In this document: in pieces, positions 1-8,018 of the stretch | How positions within the stretch are numbered: position 1 is the first letter of the stretch | How the letters are laid out: each line of letters starts with the position of its first letter | Origin: CAYLXN01 sp964586855 | GTDB lineage: Bacteria > Patescibacteriota > Saccharimonadia > Saccharimonadales > Saccharimonadaceae | Length of the DNA stretch: 29,218 bases | Reading direction: 5' to 3' | NCBI GenBank assembly: GCA_964586855.1 | Contig: CAZPHO010000008.1 | Location: forward strand, 1-29,218 | Position numbers and translations under genes: made by a program | Notes under the pieces: generated by a model | Databases searched by the model: none | The model's input: only the letters and a program-made list of their open reading frames with translations | What the model was told of the DNA's origin: nothing

Positions 1-207
1 GTCGGAGCCGAGGGCGCAGCTGTGAGAGCCGCCAGCCGTGATTTGGCTGAAGCTAGTTACGCCAGTTGGTAGTGTCACCGCGGTTGGGATCGACTGGTTG
101 GTGTTGGTTCCACCATCGCCCAGTTGGCCATAGTTGTCACGACCCCAACAGTAGGCCCGGTTGTCGGAGCCGAGGGCGCAGCTGTGATAGTCGCCAGCCG
201 TGATTTG
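1..207 (-). repeat. Tandem RCC1-coding DNA repeat, 162-bp period
   Basis: The block beginning gtcggagccgagggcgcagc at position 1 recurs at 163, with only a few differences over about 45 bp. Further copies presumably lie beyond the left edge. Near-identity at DNA level suggests recent duplication or gene conversion between repeats. Confidence 0.8.
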
Positions 208-555
208 CGTAAACACCACCTCCTTCAAAAACCCATCCCCCGTCACTACCACCGTCGTGCCGCCAGTCACCGGGCCAGAGGCTGGGCTGATGCTGGTAAT
301 TCCCAGCGCCGCCTCAACTGACTGGCTCGGCTGGCGAGTTAGCGTCAAAATCGAGCCGACTATTATGGTCAGACTGAGCAACACCAAGCCACTAGCTATG
401 GCTAGCTTGGTCCTAGTCCTAGCTCGTCTGAACCCCTGCCTGAGCTTCGGTAGACGAACTCTCCTGCTCCTATCAGTACCCCTCACGAAAAATAAAATCT
501 CCTCTATCACCTTCTGTTGATTGTATTTGATATATTCTACCTCTAAATTTAGCAT
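1..555 (-). CDS. Membrane-anchored IPT/TIG and RCC1-repeat protein, 5' part (C-terminus beyond window)
   Basis: The frame is open from the left edge to an ATG at 555 (185 residues visible). In order it shows a basic N-terminal segment, one hydrophobic stretch (about residues 48-70), a short IPT/TIG-like segment (SISPASGPVTGGTTVVV, about 90-106), then RCC1-type repeats with the motifs ITAGDYHSCALGSD, AYCWGRDNYGQLGDG and again ITAGGSHSCALGSD. RCC1 repeats build a beta-propeller; with a single membrane anchor this is probably an exported surface protein, but ligand and role cannot be read. The repeat period is 162 bp (54 residues), and the two visible copies are almost identical in DNA. The start is uncertain: in-frame GTG codons at 510 and 486 are alternatives, and no good ribosome-binding site precedes ATG 555. 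The TIG segment runs straight into the propeller, as if shortened. Confidence 0.75.
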   Translation of the reverse strand, partial: MLNLEVEYIKYNQQKVIEEILFFVRGTDRSRRVRLPKLRQGFRRARTRTKLAIASGLVLLSLTIIVGSILTLTRQPSQSVEAALGITSISPASGPVTGGTTVVVTGDGFLKEVVFTQITAGDYHSCALGSDNRAYCWGRDNYGQLGDGGTNTNQSIPTAVTLPTGVTSFSQITAGGSHSCALGSD

Positions 556-637
556 AAGAAGCATCACAAAGCAACCACCAGCTGGCTTGATTTATCGGCT
601 TGACGGTTGCTTGATTTGGCTACAGCACCAGCAACAG

Positions 638-666
638 TTGACTTTCTGCCCCTGCTTTAGTAGACT
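638..666 (+). promoter_or_regulatory. Promoter of rpmE, leaderless type
   Basis: TTGACT (638-643), a 17-nt spacer and TAGACT (661-666). The start codon at 676 lies 9 nt after the -10 box, about where transcription should begin, so the mRNA should have almost no leader. Confidence 0.7.
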
Positions 667-675
667 AATTGAGAT

Positions 676-1110
676 ATGAAAAGCAGTATACACCCACCAG
701 AATACCGACCTGTCGTATATAGCGACGAAGCGGCCGGATTCGCCTTTTTGACGCAAAGTTGCGCTCAAACCACCGAAACCATCGACTGGGAAGATGGCAA
801 GGAATATCCGTTGATTAAAATCCACATCTCGAGTGCTTCTCACCCGTTCTTTACTGGCGAAGAGAAGATTATCGACACCGAGGGACGAGTCGATAGGTTT
901 AAAGCTAAATTTGCGGCTGGACAGAAATACCAAGAAGAGCTAGCCAAGAAGCAAGCTGAGACCAAAAAGCCAGCTGCCAAAAAGGCCGAAACCAAGATTA
1001 AACCTGAATACAAAACTAAAGCGGCAAAACCAGTTGCCAAAAAAGCCGAACCAAAAGCTAAAGCCACTGAGAAAAAGACTCCGAAGCCTAAAACCGAAGC
1101 CAAGAAATAA
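676..1110 (+). CDS. rpmE: 50S ribosomal protein L31 with a long Lys/Ala-rich tail
   Basis: L31 is a small protein of the large ribosomal subunit that bridges to the small subunit. Residues 1-80 match the family: MKSSIHPPEYRPVVYSD, then GFAFLTQS, IDWEDGKEYPLIKIHISS, HPFFTG and DTEGRVDRF. It resembles the type without zinc-binding cysteine pairs (type B), since only one cysteine is present in this part. Residues 85-144 form a low-complexity tail of Lys, Ala, Pro and Glu (repeats such as KKPAAKKAE and AKPVAKKAEPKAK), like the tails of some CPR and actinobacterial ribosomal proteins and of histone H1. Usual L31 length is 70-90, so the tail is an addition. It is monocistronic, with its own promoter 9 nt before ATG and a strong terminator right after the stop. 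Confidence 0.93.
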   Translation: MKSSIHPPEYRPVVYSDEAAGFAFLTQSCAQTTETIDWEDGKEYPLIKIHISSASHPFFTGEEKIIDTEGRVDRFKAKFAAGQKYQEELAKKQAETKKPAAKKAETKIKPEYKTKAAKPVAKKAEPKAKATEKKTPKPKTEAKK

Positions 1111-1113
1111 ACT

Positions 1114-1149
1114 AATATCAGCCAGCAGTTGCTGGCTGATATTTTTGTT
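1114..1149 (+). terminator. Rho-independent terminator after rpmE
   Basis: A 13-14 bp perfect stem (1114-1143, arms AATATCAGCCAGCA and its complement) with a tiny loop is followed by TTGTTT. It starts 3 nt after the rpmE stop. Confidence 0.9.
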
Positions 1150-1165
1150 TGCTAGCAACCGTGCC

Positions 1166-1410
1166 ATGCTAGTATTTATGAAACAAGGATTCGATCAGCC
1201 GTTTTCTAAACTATTTTCCTATTTTTCCTATATGGAAAAACGGTTTGATCAAGTTGAGCAACTTCTTGAGGATAAATCTTCCCAAAAAAGCGTAGATAGC
1301 TTAACCAATACCACTGGCCATTTGGTGTCAATTATCACCCGCTATGAACTTACAATCGTCAATTTGAGATAGAAAAATATCTCGGCTTGAAAGATAAATT
1401 AACACCCTAG
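1166..1410 (+). pseudogene. Small coiled-coil protein gene with a frameshift
   Basis: From ATG 1166 (or 1178) the frame reads MKQGFDQPFSKLFSYFSY, then MEKRFDQVEQLLEDK, and stops at 1370-1372. Around 1348-1357 the natural continuation moves to the -1 frame, which reads NRQFEIEKYLGLKDKLTP and stops at 1408-1410. Joined, this gives a protein of about 80 residues with an FDQVEQ-type heptad pattern and an IEKYLGL end, similar in style to small coiled-coil proteins common in CPR genomes (family not identified). There is no slippery heptamer at the junction, so one missing base (mutation or sequencing error) is likelier than programmed frameshifting. It lies between the rpmE terminator and the prfA promoter. 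Confidence 0.55.
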
Positions 1411-1494
1411 CTACTAAAATCGGGTTAGGCTTAAACACCATCAACACTAAGTAGCTTCTGTTGGCCTATTTTCTCCAGACAACAGCTTCACCCA

Positions 1495-1510
1495 TGCTAT
1501 AATATCTATC
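1495..1510 (+). promoter_or_regulatory. Extended -10 promoter of prfA, leaderless
   Basis: TGCTATAAT (-10 hexamer 1498-1503) lies 7 nt before the ATG at 1511, so transcription should start on or next to the A of the start codon. No clear -35 box is seen, as is usual with an extended -10. Confidence 0.7.
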
Positions 1511-2584
1511 ATGGAATTAAAACTAGACACTGATAAATTGACAGCCGAAGCCAAGGAACTGACGGCTTTTTTAGCTGATCCGCAGGCTTTTAGCGACCCG
1601 AACTATCCAAATAAAGTTCGGCGATTAAATGAAGTCAAAGACTTGATCAAGCTGGATAATGACATCGCTCAGGCAGAAAAACAACTTGCTGAATCTGAAG
1701 AACTAGTCAATGGCGGGGGTGAATTGGCCGAACTAGCCCAGGCTGAAATTGAAGAATTGACAGCCAAACTTGAACAGCTGCGCACCGAGCTGCAAACCAA
1801 GCTCATCCCCAAAGACCCCAATGATTACAAAAATGCGATTGTCGAAATCCGAGCTGGGGCTGGTGGCGACGAGGCTAGCTTATTTGCATCCGAACTCTAT
1901 CGAATGTATTTGCGCTATGCCGAAAATCATGGTTTGAAAACTGAATTAATGAGTGAAAATTCCAACGATACTGGCGGGATGAAAGAAGTGATTTTTAAAA
2001 TCTCAGGCGACCAGCCGTACGGTAAGCTGAAGTTTGAAGCCGGCGTTCACCGTGTCCAGCGAGTGCCAGTGACTGAAAGCCAAGGCCGAGTCCACACTTC
2101 GACAGCTACGGTGGCAGTGCTGCCTGAAGCCGAGGAAACCGACATCGAAATCAATCCAAGCGATCTGCGGATTGATATTTATCGCTCAGGCGGCCACGGC
2201 GGCCAAAGCGTCAACACCACCGACTCAGCGGTGCGAATCACTCACCTGCCAACTGGAATTGTGGTTGCCAACCAAGACGAACGTTCACAAATTAAAAATA
2301 GGACGAAAGCCATGTCGGTACTGCGCAGCCGCCTGCTCCAGGCCAAAATTGACGAAGAGCAAGCCAAGATGGACGCCAAGCGTCGCAACTTGATTGGCTC
2401 GGGTGACCGCAGTGAAAAGATTCGCACTTACAATTTCCCTCAAGACCGGATCACTGATCACCGCGTACACTTCTCTCGCAGCAACATCCCAGCCGCGATG
2501 AATGGCGAAATTGAAGATTTAATCGACGAACTTCAACGCTACGAACAGCAGTTGATTGTCGATGAATTAAATTCAGAGAAATAA
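1511..2584 (+). CDS. prfA: Peptide chain release factor 1
   Basis: RF1 reads UAA and UAG in the ribosomal A site and triggers hydrolysis of peptidyl-tRNA. The GGQ catalytic motif is at residues 230-232 within SGGHGGQSVNTTDSAVRI. The stop-codon-reading tripeptide is P186-V187-T188, the PxT form of RF1 rather than the SPF of RF2. At 357 residues the length is normal (about 355-360), with an N-terminal helical domain (1-100) and the RVQRVPVTESQGRVHTS core. It is followed 9 nt later by prmC, the enzyme that methylates the Gln of GGQ; this pair is a classic operon. Its start sits directly on a -10 box, suggesting a leaderless mRNA. Confidence 0.97.
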   Translation: MELKLDTDKLTAEAKELTAFLADPQAFSDPNYPNKVRRLNEVKDLIKLDNDIAQAEKQLAESEELVNGGGELAELAQAEIEELTAKLEQLRTELQTKLIPKDPNDYKNAIVEIRAGAGGDEASLFASELYRMYLRYAENHGLKTELMSENSNDTGGMKEVIFKISGDQPYGKLKFEAGVHRVQRVPVTESQGRVHTSTATVAVLPEAEETDIEINPSDLRIDIYRSGGHGGQSVNTTDSAVRITHLPTGIVVANQDERSQIKNRTKAMSVLRSRLLQAKIDEEQAKMDAKRRNLIGSGDRSEKIRTYNFPQDRITDHRVHFSRSNIPAAMNGEIEDLIDELQRYEQQLIVDELNSEK

Positions 2585-2593
2585 TCACCGCCG

Positions 2594-3415
2594 ATGACGA
2601 TTAGCGAATGGTTAATGCGCGCCAGCGAAAACACAACAGTCGACGGCGTTTGCCCTAGTCGACTCGACGCTGAGTTGATTTTAGCTCATGTGCTGGGTGT
2701 TGAGCGAACTTATCTGGTTGCTCATGACGACCAAGAACTAAGCAATGACCAACAGGCCAAAGCCGGTTCTTTCCTCGATCGCCGCATCACTGGCGAACCA
2801 CTGGCTTATATCGTTGGTTATCGGGAATTTTATGGTCGTGATTTCATCGTCACACCTGAAGTTTTGATTCCCCGCCCCGAATCCGAACAGCTAGTCGAGT
2901 CCGCGATTGGCCTAATCACCAAGCCAAGCGCTAAAATTATCGATGTCGGTTGTGGTAGTGGTTGCCTGGGAATTAGCTTGGCGCTGGAGCTATCCGCCCT
3001 GCAGGCTGAGGTGACTTTGAGCGATATTTCGCCTGCTGCACTCGATATTGCCCAAGCCAACGCAGATAAATTTAATCTCGAGCTCGAGCTAATCAAATCA
3101 AACCTACTCAATCAATTTATCGACCAAAAGTTCGATTTAATCATCGCTAATTTGCCCTATGTTGACCCGAGCTGGGATTTTATCAGCGGCATTGATCACG
3201 AACCAAAACTGGCGCTTTACGCTGAAGCTGGCGGCCTAGAATTAATTTTTCACTTAATTGAGCAAATCGCCGCCCACCAACTCTTAACTACCGACGGTTG
3301 GTTGATTTTGGAATCAGACCCTAGTCAACAAAATGATATTAAAACCCATCTCCAGAGACATAATTTTAAAAATATTCGCCAAACTGGCTACGCCACCGCC
3401 GCCAAACTCAATTAA
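2594..3415 (+). CDS. prmC: Release factor glutamine methyltransferase PrmC
   Basis: PrmC is a SAM-dependent N5-glutamine methyltransferase acting on the GGQ of release factors. The protein has 273 residues, close to the usual 275-285. The N-terminal helical domain (1-80) includes DAELILAHVLG and a GEPLAYIVGYREFYG stretch; the core has PRPESEQLVE (about 93-102) and the SAM-binding loop IIDVGCGSGCLGI (about 114-126). The substrate-binding motif at 186-189 is NLPY instead of the more common NPPY. It is translated after prfA (9-nt gap), and its TAA stop overlaps the stop of the convergent htrA-like gene by 4 nt. Confidence 0.95.
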   Translation: MTISEWLMRASENTTVDGVCPSRLDAELILAHVLGVERTYLVAHDDQELSNDQQAKAGSFLDRRITGEPLAYIVGYREFYGRDFIVTPEVLIPRPESEQLVESAIGLITKPSAKIIDVGCGSGCLGISLALELSALQAEVTLSDISPAALDIAQANADKFNLELELIKSNLLNQFIDQKFDLIIANLPYVDPSWDFISGIDHEPKLALYAEAGGLELIFHLIEQIAAHQLLTTDGWLILESDPSQQNDIKTHLQRHNFKNIRQTGYATAAKLN

Positions 3416-4605
3416 TCTCTCAAAATTCGAGGCGCCTTGTAAGCCCCAAACTCAACTTCGACCACTTTAGTTTTATCACCCCGAACTAGCGTCATATTGA
3501 CTTTATCACCAGGCGCAAACTCAGCAATCAGCGTCCCAAGCGTGCCATTGGTGCCAACAATCATATTTTCGTTGATCTGAGTGATAATATCACCAGCCTC
3601 AATCCCCGCCCGCGCGGCTGGCGAATCTTTGTCGATGTTGGCAGCTTTCGGGATGTAAGCCCCTTTGGTAATTTTCAATTGATAATGATCAGCCACCTCG
3701 GGTGTAATCGAAATATAATTCACGCCTAAATAGCTACGTTCTAGATTGTCAGTCACGCCGAGCTGCTTAATCAAGCCCTTGGCGGCTCCAATCGGAATCG
3801 CAAACCCAATCCCTTGAGCGTCTTGAGTGACGGCCGTATTAATCCCAATCAACTGACCGCCAGCATTGACCAATGGTCCGCCAGAGTTACCAGAGTTAAT
3901 CGCCGCGTCAGTTTGAATCAAATCCGTCAACACTGAAGCCTGCGTTCCCAGGCCGCCTGACGCCTGAATGTTGCGCGAAATTCCAGAAATAATCCCGCTC
4001 GTGACCGTGTTTTGGAATTGGCCAAGCGCATTGCCAATCGCAATTACTGGCTGGCCGACTTTGAGTGACTGAGATGTGCCAATCTCAATTGGTTTGAGGT
4101 TATCGACTCCATTAATTTTCAAAAACGCCAAATCATTCAGCGGGTCGAGGCCGACCAATTTAACATCCGAATGGGTTTTGCCATCGCTAGTTACGACTGC
4201 GATTGAACTGCTTGAGCTGACGACGTGCTTATTGGTTAAAACGTAGCCATCCTTCGATAGCACAATCCCAGTGCCAGCGCCCGATTGAGCCACCACCCCG
4301 AATAGCGATTGAACTTCTGACTCGGTCGCAATCGACACCACGCTTGGCGATACTCGCTCGACAACAGTGCTGATCGAAGCTTTTTCGGTCGCAAAAGTCA
4401 AATCATTTTTATCCTGCAAAGCCTCCGATTGTTGCAGCACTTCATTTTTGGTCAACTCAGGCTGGCTTAACTTTTTCCAAATTGGCGGCACCAGCAGCAC
4501 CATCAACAGCAATACCGCCGCGATAATCGCAATCCGATTGTCAAGCGATCGACGCTTGGATGGCCGAACTGGTTTTGGCATTAAATCGAGTTTTTCTGGG
4601 GGCAT
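3412..4605 (-). CDS. HtrA/DegP-like membrane-anchored serine protease with one PDZ domain
   Basis: This is a trypsin-fold protease for quality control of exported proteins. One N-terminal membrane segment (about residues 23-42) is followed by the protease domain, with a complete catalytic triad: His127 (TNKHVV), Asp158 (DPLNDLAFLKI) and Ser241 (GNSGGPLV). A single PDZ domain follows (about 300-390, with AARAGIEAGDIITQINE). At 397 residues it fits single-PDZ HtrA proteins of Gram-positive type. A strong ribosome-binding site AAAGGAG precedes ATG 4605 by 5-6 nt. The gene follows a multi-pass membrane protein gene by 23 nt, so the two are probably co-transcribed. No terminator separates it from the convergent prmC. 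The active site faces outside, as in known HtrA proteins (inference). Confidence 0.93.
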   Translation of the reverse strand: MPPEKLDLMPKPVRPSKRRSLDNRIAIIAAVLLLMVLLVPPIWKKLSQPELTKNEVLQQSEALQDKNDLTFATEKASISTVVERVSPSVVSIATESEVQSLFGVVAQSGAGTGIVLSKDGYVLTNKHVVSSSSSIAVVTSDGKTHSDVKLVGLDPLNDLAFLKINGVDNLKPIEIGTSQSLKVGQPVIAIGNALGQFQNTVTSGIISGISRNIQASGGLGTQASVLTDLIQTDAAINSGNSGGPLVNAGGQLIGINTAVTQDAQGIGFAIPIGAAKGLIKQLGVTDNLERSYLGVNYISITPEVADHYQLKITKGAYIPKAANIDKDSPAARAGIEAGDIITQINENMIVGTNGTLGTLIAEFAPGDKVNMTLVRGDKTKVVEVEFGAYKAPRILRD

Positions 4606-4628
4606 AAATCTCCTTTCGGGCTTTTTAG

Positions 4629-5468
4629 TTATAATCGGCCAAAAATTGGTCGGGCAAAAGCCGCCGTCAAAATAATTATTATAGCTATATCAAACACTAA
4701 TGGGATTAAAATTTGCTGAAAATCATCACGGATTGACCGATTTTTAGCATTAATTTCTTCAACATCAGTCACAATCACAAATTGGTCAAACAGCACAAAC
4801 AGTAGGTGTCCAAAAACTGTCAAAATAATCGCCGCTTGCGGTAGTTTGAAATTCTCAATAATCCGAATTGGGTAGCCAATCGTCCACTGAGCATAAACCC
4901 AAGCCAACTGAGTCATGATAAAACCAAACACCACGCTAAAAAAAGTCAGTTTGCTAATTGAGGTGTGCGACAGGACATGTCGAGCGGCAGCATAAGCAAT
5001 CACAAACGCCAAAATCATCGTCAACACCAGCGGAATTGAGCCACTAAAGCTAAATAGCACCGCGTAGCCAACCAGTAGCGCCGCACCCGCTTGGAGTAAA
5101 ACCATCGGCTGTTTTGATTGTGGCTTAATGACCAACAACCAGATGCCGTAAGCTACCGCCAAACCAATTTGAGCGACCAGATTGGCGTAGCTTGGGTGGT
5201 TGGTTAAAGTTAGCAAACCAACGTAGCCCGCCCCAACGATAAAATCGACTAAATTCGACTGGATATTCACCCACCAGTAGCTGATTTTAACTGAGAACAC
5301 CCGCCATTTTCCAAGCACTACCAACAACAAGGCTAGCCACGGCGCATGCAAGTAGCGAATCAACAGAAAGGCCGCTACCGCCAAGAATAGATTCAACAAA
5401 CCATAGAGCAAATCACTAATTGACGATGGACGCTTTGGAGACGCTGTTTTTTCTAATTCTAACAACAT
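4629..5468 (-). CDS. Multi-pass membrane protein of unknown function
   Basis: The 279-residue protein is mostly hydrophobic, with seven to nine likely membrane helices, for example GLLNLFLAVAAFLLIRYL (about 24-41), LVAQIGLAVAYGIWLLVI (about 97-114), LVLTMILAFVIAYAAA, FFSVVFGFIMTQLAWVY, AAIILTVFGHLLFVLFDQF and a final one near 255-272. A short polar N-terminus and a cytosolic-looking loop with EEINAKNRSIRDD (about 237-249) are the only hydrophilic parts. I recognise no family. It is the first gene of a unit with the HtrA-like protease, which suggests an envelope role, though only by neighbourhood. The start is ATG 5468, 8 nt after a TATAAT box. Confidence 0.75.
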   Translation of the reverse strand: MLLELEKTASPKRPSSISDLLYGLLNLFLAVAAFLLIRYLHAPWLALLLVVLGKWRVFSVKISYWWVNIQSNLVDFIVGAGYVGLLTLTNHPSYANLVAQIGLAVAYGIWLLVIKPQSKQPMVLLQAGAALLVGYAVLFSFSGSIPLVLTMILAFVIAYAAARHVLSHTSISKLTFFSVVFGFIMTQLAWVYAQWTIGYPIRIIENFKLPQAAIILTVFGHLLFVLFDQFVIVTDVEEINAKNRSIRDDFQQILIPLVFDIAIIIILTAAFARPIFGRL

Positions 5469-5476
5469 TAGATTCT

Positions 5477-5485
5477 ATTATACCA
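5477..5485 (-). promoter_or_regulatory. Extended -10 promoter of the membrane-protein/htrA unit
   Basis: TGGTATAAT on the minus strand (hexamer 5477-5482) lies 8 nt upstream of ATG 5468 and just after the stop codon of the LCP gene. The spacing predicts a leaderless mRNA. Confidence 0.65.
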
Positions 5486-5486
5486 T

Positions 5487-7232
5487 CTATTGACTGCCGA
5501 TAATCACCGCGAAATCCAAGCCAGTGGTATCAACCGCTGGGCTGCCGTTGACTTGATTACCGCCGACTTCTTGTTTTAACTTGGCCAAAGTCAGCGGCTT
5601 CGAATTAGTCAATCCATAAATCACAGTTCCAGTCATGGCTGGCTGTCCCTGAGCATTGTCAGTTTTCACAACTTCAAAGCCAGCGGCGGTCAGTTTCTCA
5701 GCTAACTGACCAGCGACACCCTCAACACCACTAGCGTTAAACACACCAATTTTAGCTTTTTCCTGAGTAAACGGTTGCTGATTTAGTTTGCGGCTAAGAA
5801 ATTGCTTAATTTGGCTATAGTCAAACCTGCCAGCAGTCGGCAGCACTACTGAATTGCCATTGATATTGCCAATACCAAGCAGCGGCCGATCTTGAGCTTC
5901 AAGGTCGATGCGACTACTTGATAAATTAGCTAAGTCAACTTTTTGAGCCATGGCCACCAGGCTCCGAACTTCACTGGTCTGGAAGTTGGTTTTGACATTG
6001 TCGCCCAGCGCATCGACAACTCCGATTAGTTTAGTGTAGTTGGTCAAAATTCCAGCATCAAGTGTTTTGCGCAAAACGGCCTCTAAAACCCGCTGCTGAT
6101 TTTGCTCACGATCAAAGTTTGACCGTGACAGACCATAGCCACCATCAGAATTGCGGGCCCGCATCAAATCAAGCGCTTTTTGGCCATTAAGTTGATTGAG
6201 GCCGCTAGCCAGCCGCAAGTTTAGATTAATATCATAAATCCCACGCGCATCTTCACTCTCAACATTGACCTCAACTCCGCCGATAGCATCGACTAGTTGC
6301 TTGACTGCTGTGTAGTTAACCTTGGCATAATACTGAATATCGATACCCGTAGTTTCCTCCGCCACCTCAATCATTTGCATCGACCCGCGCTCTTGGTCCC
6401 GATTTTCACCCATTCCACAGACAAAAACTGTGTTAATTCGAGCTTGGTAACCAAAAGTGCATGGCTCAGGCAGTTTAACCCATAAATCACGTGGCAGACT
6501 GACCATCGCTAAATCTTGATTTTCGTGATCAACGCTGACAATCATGATCGAGTCAGCCAAATCAGCCCCGCCATGCCCAGGATCATCTTCAGATGTGCCG
6601 AACAGTAAGAAATTGGTTCGGCCATTGGCGTCAGTTTTGAGCTCATCTTGACGGAAAAAGCCGCCCAACCCGCCTTTGAGCGAATTATTAGAGGCAATAA
6701 TAACTTTATAAGCCAAAACTCCACCCAACGCCAAAAACACAATCACCACCAGAGCAGTCAAGCGCTTAATCCAAGTTCGTTTGCGACTGGACTTTTTCGC
6801 CCGCTTAGCGGCTAATTTAGCTGCTTTTGAATCAATAATTAAATCATCGGCACCAGGCAAATCTCCCAGATCCAAGTTCACTCGCTTGAGCACGGCTTTA
6901 GACATGTCGTCATCGACATTGGCCGTCAGTTTGGACTGTTTTTTATCAACTTTGCGAGCCAAAACTTTATACGGGGCGGCCATGGCTTTAGCCGCTGGCG
7001 CCAACCTTGAAGTCGCCTGCACTACTGGCTTAACTGATGGCTTGGCTTGCTTGTCAATCGCCGGCTTGGTTGTTGGTTTGGTAATTTTTCGGGGCAGCTG
7101 AACAGCGGCCGGTTTTACCTCTGGTTGCTTGGCCACGGTCGGCTTAATTTTAGGATTTTTAATCAACTGCCGAGCTCGATTTTTAGCCGGTAAAATATCA
7201 TTAAACGTCCGTGATGGTTTAATCTCTCGCAT
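5487..7232 (-). CDS. LCP (LytR-CpsA-Psr) family cell-wall protein with a LytR C-terminal domain
   Basis: LCP enzymes transfer lipid-linked glycopolymers to peptidoglycan outside the membrane. The 581-residue protein has a long cytosolic N-terminus rich in Lys, Pro and Ala (1-155), one membrane helix (about 159-180, LTALVVIVFLALGGVLAYKV), and an LCP domain (about 205-395) with NFLLFGTSEDD, DSIMIVSVD, SLPRDLWV (Arg248, Asp249) and RARNSDGGYGLSRSNFDRE carrying the conserved Arg and Asp residues. A LytR_C domain follows (about 484-580, AKIGVFNASGVEGVAGQLAEKL). The cytosolic tail is longer than usual. The gene is divergent from lepB; TATATT or TAAGAT, 13 or 6 nt before ATG 7232, may be its -10 box. 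Confidence 0.93.
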   Translation of the reverse strand: MREIKPSRTFNDILPAKNRARQLIKNPKIKPTVAKQPEVKPAAVQLPRKITKPTTKPAIDKQAKPSVKPVVQATSRLAPAAKAMAAPYKVLARKVDKKQSKLTANVDDDMSKAVLKRVNLDLGDLPGADDLIIDSKAAKLAAKRAKKSSRKRTWIKRLTALVVIVFLALGGVLAYKVIIASNNSLKGGLGGFFRQDELKTDANGRTNFLLFGTSEDDPGHGGADLADSIMIVSVDHENQDLAMVSLPRDLWVKLPEPCTFGYQARINTVFVCGMGENRDQERGSMQMIEVAEETTGIDIQYYAKVNYTAVKQLVDAIGGVEVNVESEDARGIYDINLNLRLASGLNQLNGQKALDLMRARNSDGGYGLSRSNFDREQNQQRVLEAVLRKTLDAGILTNYTKLIGVVDALGDNVKTNFQTSEVRSLVAMAQKVDLANLSSSRIDLEAQDRPLLGIGNINGNSVVLPTAGRFDYSQIKQFLSRKLNQQPFTQEKAKIGVFNASGVEGVAGQLAEKLTAAGFEVVKTDNAQGQPAMTGTVIYGLTNSKPLTLAKLKQEVGGNQVNGSPAVDTTGLDFAVIIGSQ

Positions 7233-7299
7233 AAACTTATCTTAATATACACTAGTTTGCCAAAAAACAAAACATCCCACTCATGCTTTAAATTTTTTG

Positions 7300-7317
7300 T
7301 GCTATAATAACAATCTG
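7300..7317 (+). promoter_or_regulatory. Extended -10 promoter of lepB, leaderless
   Basis: TGCTATAAT (hexamer 7303-7308) lies 9 nt before the ATG at 7318. The nine bases are identical to those in front of prfA. The implied leader is 0-3 nt, which argues for ATG 7318 over any upstream in-frame ATG. Confidence 0.7.
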
Positions 7318-7962
7318 ATGAGTCAATTAGAAATTAAACGAAATAACACTTTCAGGGACATTCTTGGCGTAGCTGGCTTTATCGCCGCGGTTGTGCTTGG
7401 CACTCTGTTTTTGAACACTTACGCTTTTCGTAGCTACAACGTAGTCGGCAGCAGCATGGAGGACACGCTTCACGATCAGGAAAAAATTATCGTCAACCGC
7501 TTGCCGGTAACTTGGGCTCTACTCCAAAACCACCAATACATGCCCGAGCGGGGTCAAATTATCGTCTTTGAGCTAAATTCTGCCCCTGGAGGCAACCAAA
7601 ACACCCCTAAATTATTTGGCAATTGGGCCAATGGCGACGAGCCAACTTATTTAGTCAAACGAGTCATCGGCTTGCCAGGTGATCGTGTGGTGGTCAAAGA
7701 CGGCCAAATGACGGTTTTCAACAACGAACACCCTGATGGTTTTGACCCAGATGATTTGATTAAAGACGAACCTCGTTCGCCAATTTTTGGCGACATCAAC
7801 GAAGTCGTGCCTGAAGCCCAGGTTTTTGTGGTTGGCGACCATCGTGATGGCGCCCACAACTCGCACGATTCGCGCACCGGCCTCGGTACCATCCCACTTT
7901 ACAGCGTCATCGGACCAGTTAGTTTACGCACCTGGCCGATTAGTAAGTTGCATTTGTTTTAG
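7318..7962 (+). CDS. lepB: Signal peptidase I
   Basis: This membrane-bound Ser/Lys protease removes signal peptides from exported proteins. The product has 214 residues. One membrane anchor (about 15-35) is followed by box B, YNVVGSSMEDTL, with the nucleophile Ser46 before Met47. The general base Lys lies in YLVKRVIGLPGD, and box E-like VGDHRDGAHNSHDSR comes near the C-terminus. It is short and Gram-positive-like, with one anchor. ATG 7318 is chosen because the promoter's -10 box overlaps any longer start. Likely clients in this window include the LPKTG surface protein. It stands alone and divergent from the LCP gene. Confidence 0.95.
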   Translation: MSQLEIKRNNTFRDILGVAGFIAAVVLGTLFLNTYAFRSYNVVGSSMEDTLHDQEKIIVNRLPVTWALLQNHQYMPERGQIIVFELNSAPGGNQNTPKLFGNWANGDEPTYLVKRVIGLPGDRVVVKDGQMTVFNNEHPDGFDPDDLIKDEPRSPIFGDINEVVPEAQVFVVGDHRDGAHNSHDSRTGLGTIPLYSVIGPVSLRTWPISKLHLF

Positions 7963-8018
7963 TATAAATTTACCTCAATCCTAGGCAGAAATAAGATTTA
8001 AAATCCGTTTTTATTTAT

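Noticed and set aside
592..1167. Minus-strand frames opposite rpmE
   Set aside because: They are mirror frames of the Lys/Ala-rich L31 gene, which has clear family similarity, a promoter and a terminator on the plus strand.
7297..7317. Longer start for lepB at 7297
   Set aside because: The extra codons are made of the TATAAT promoter box.
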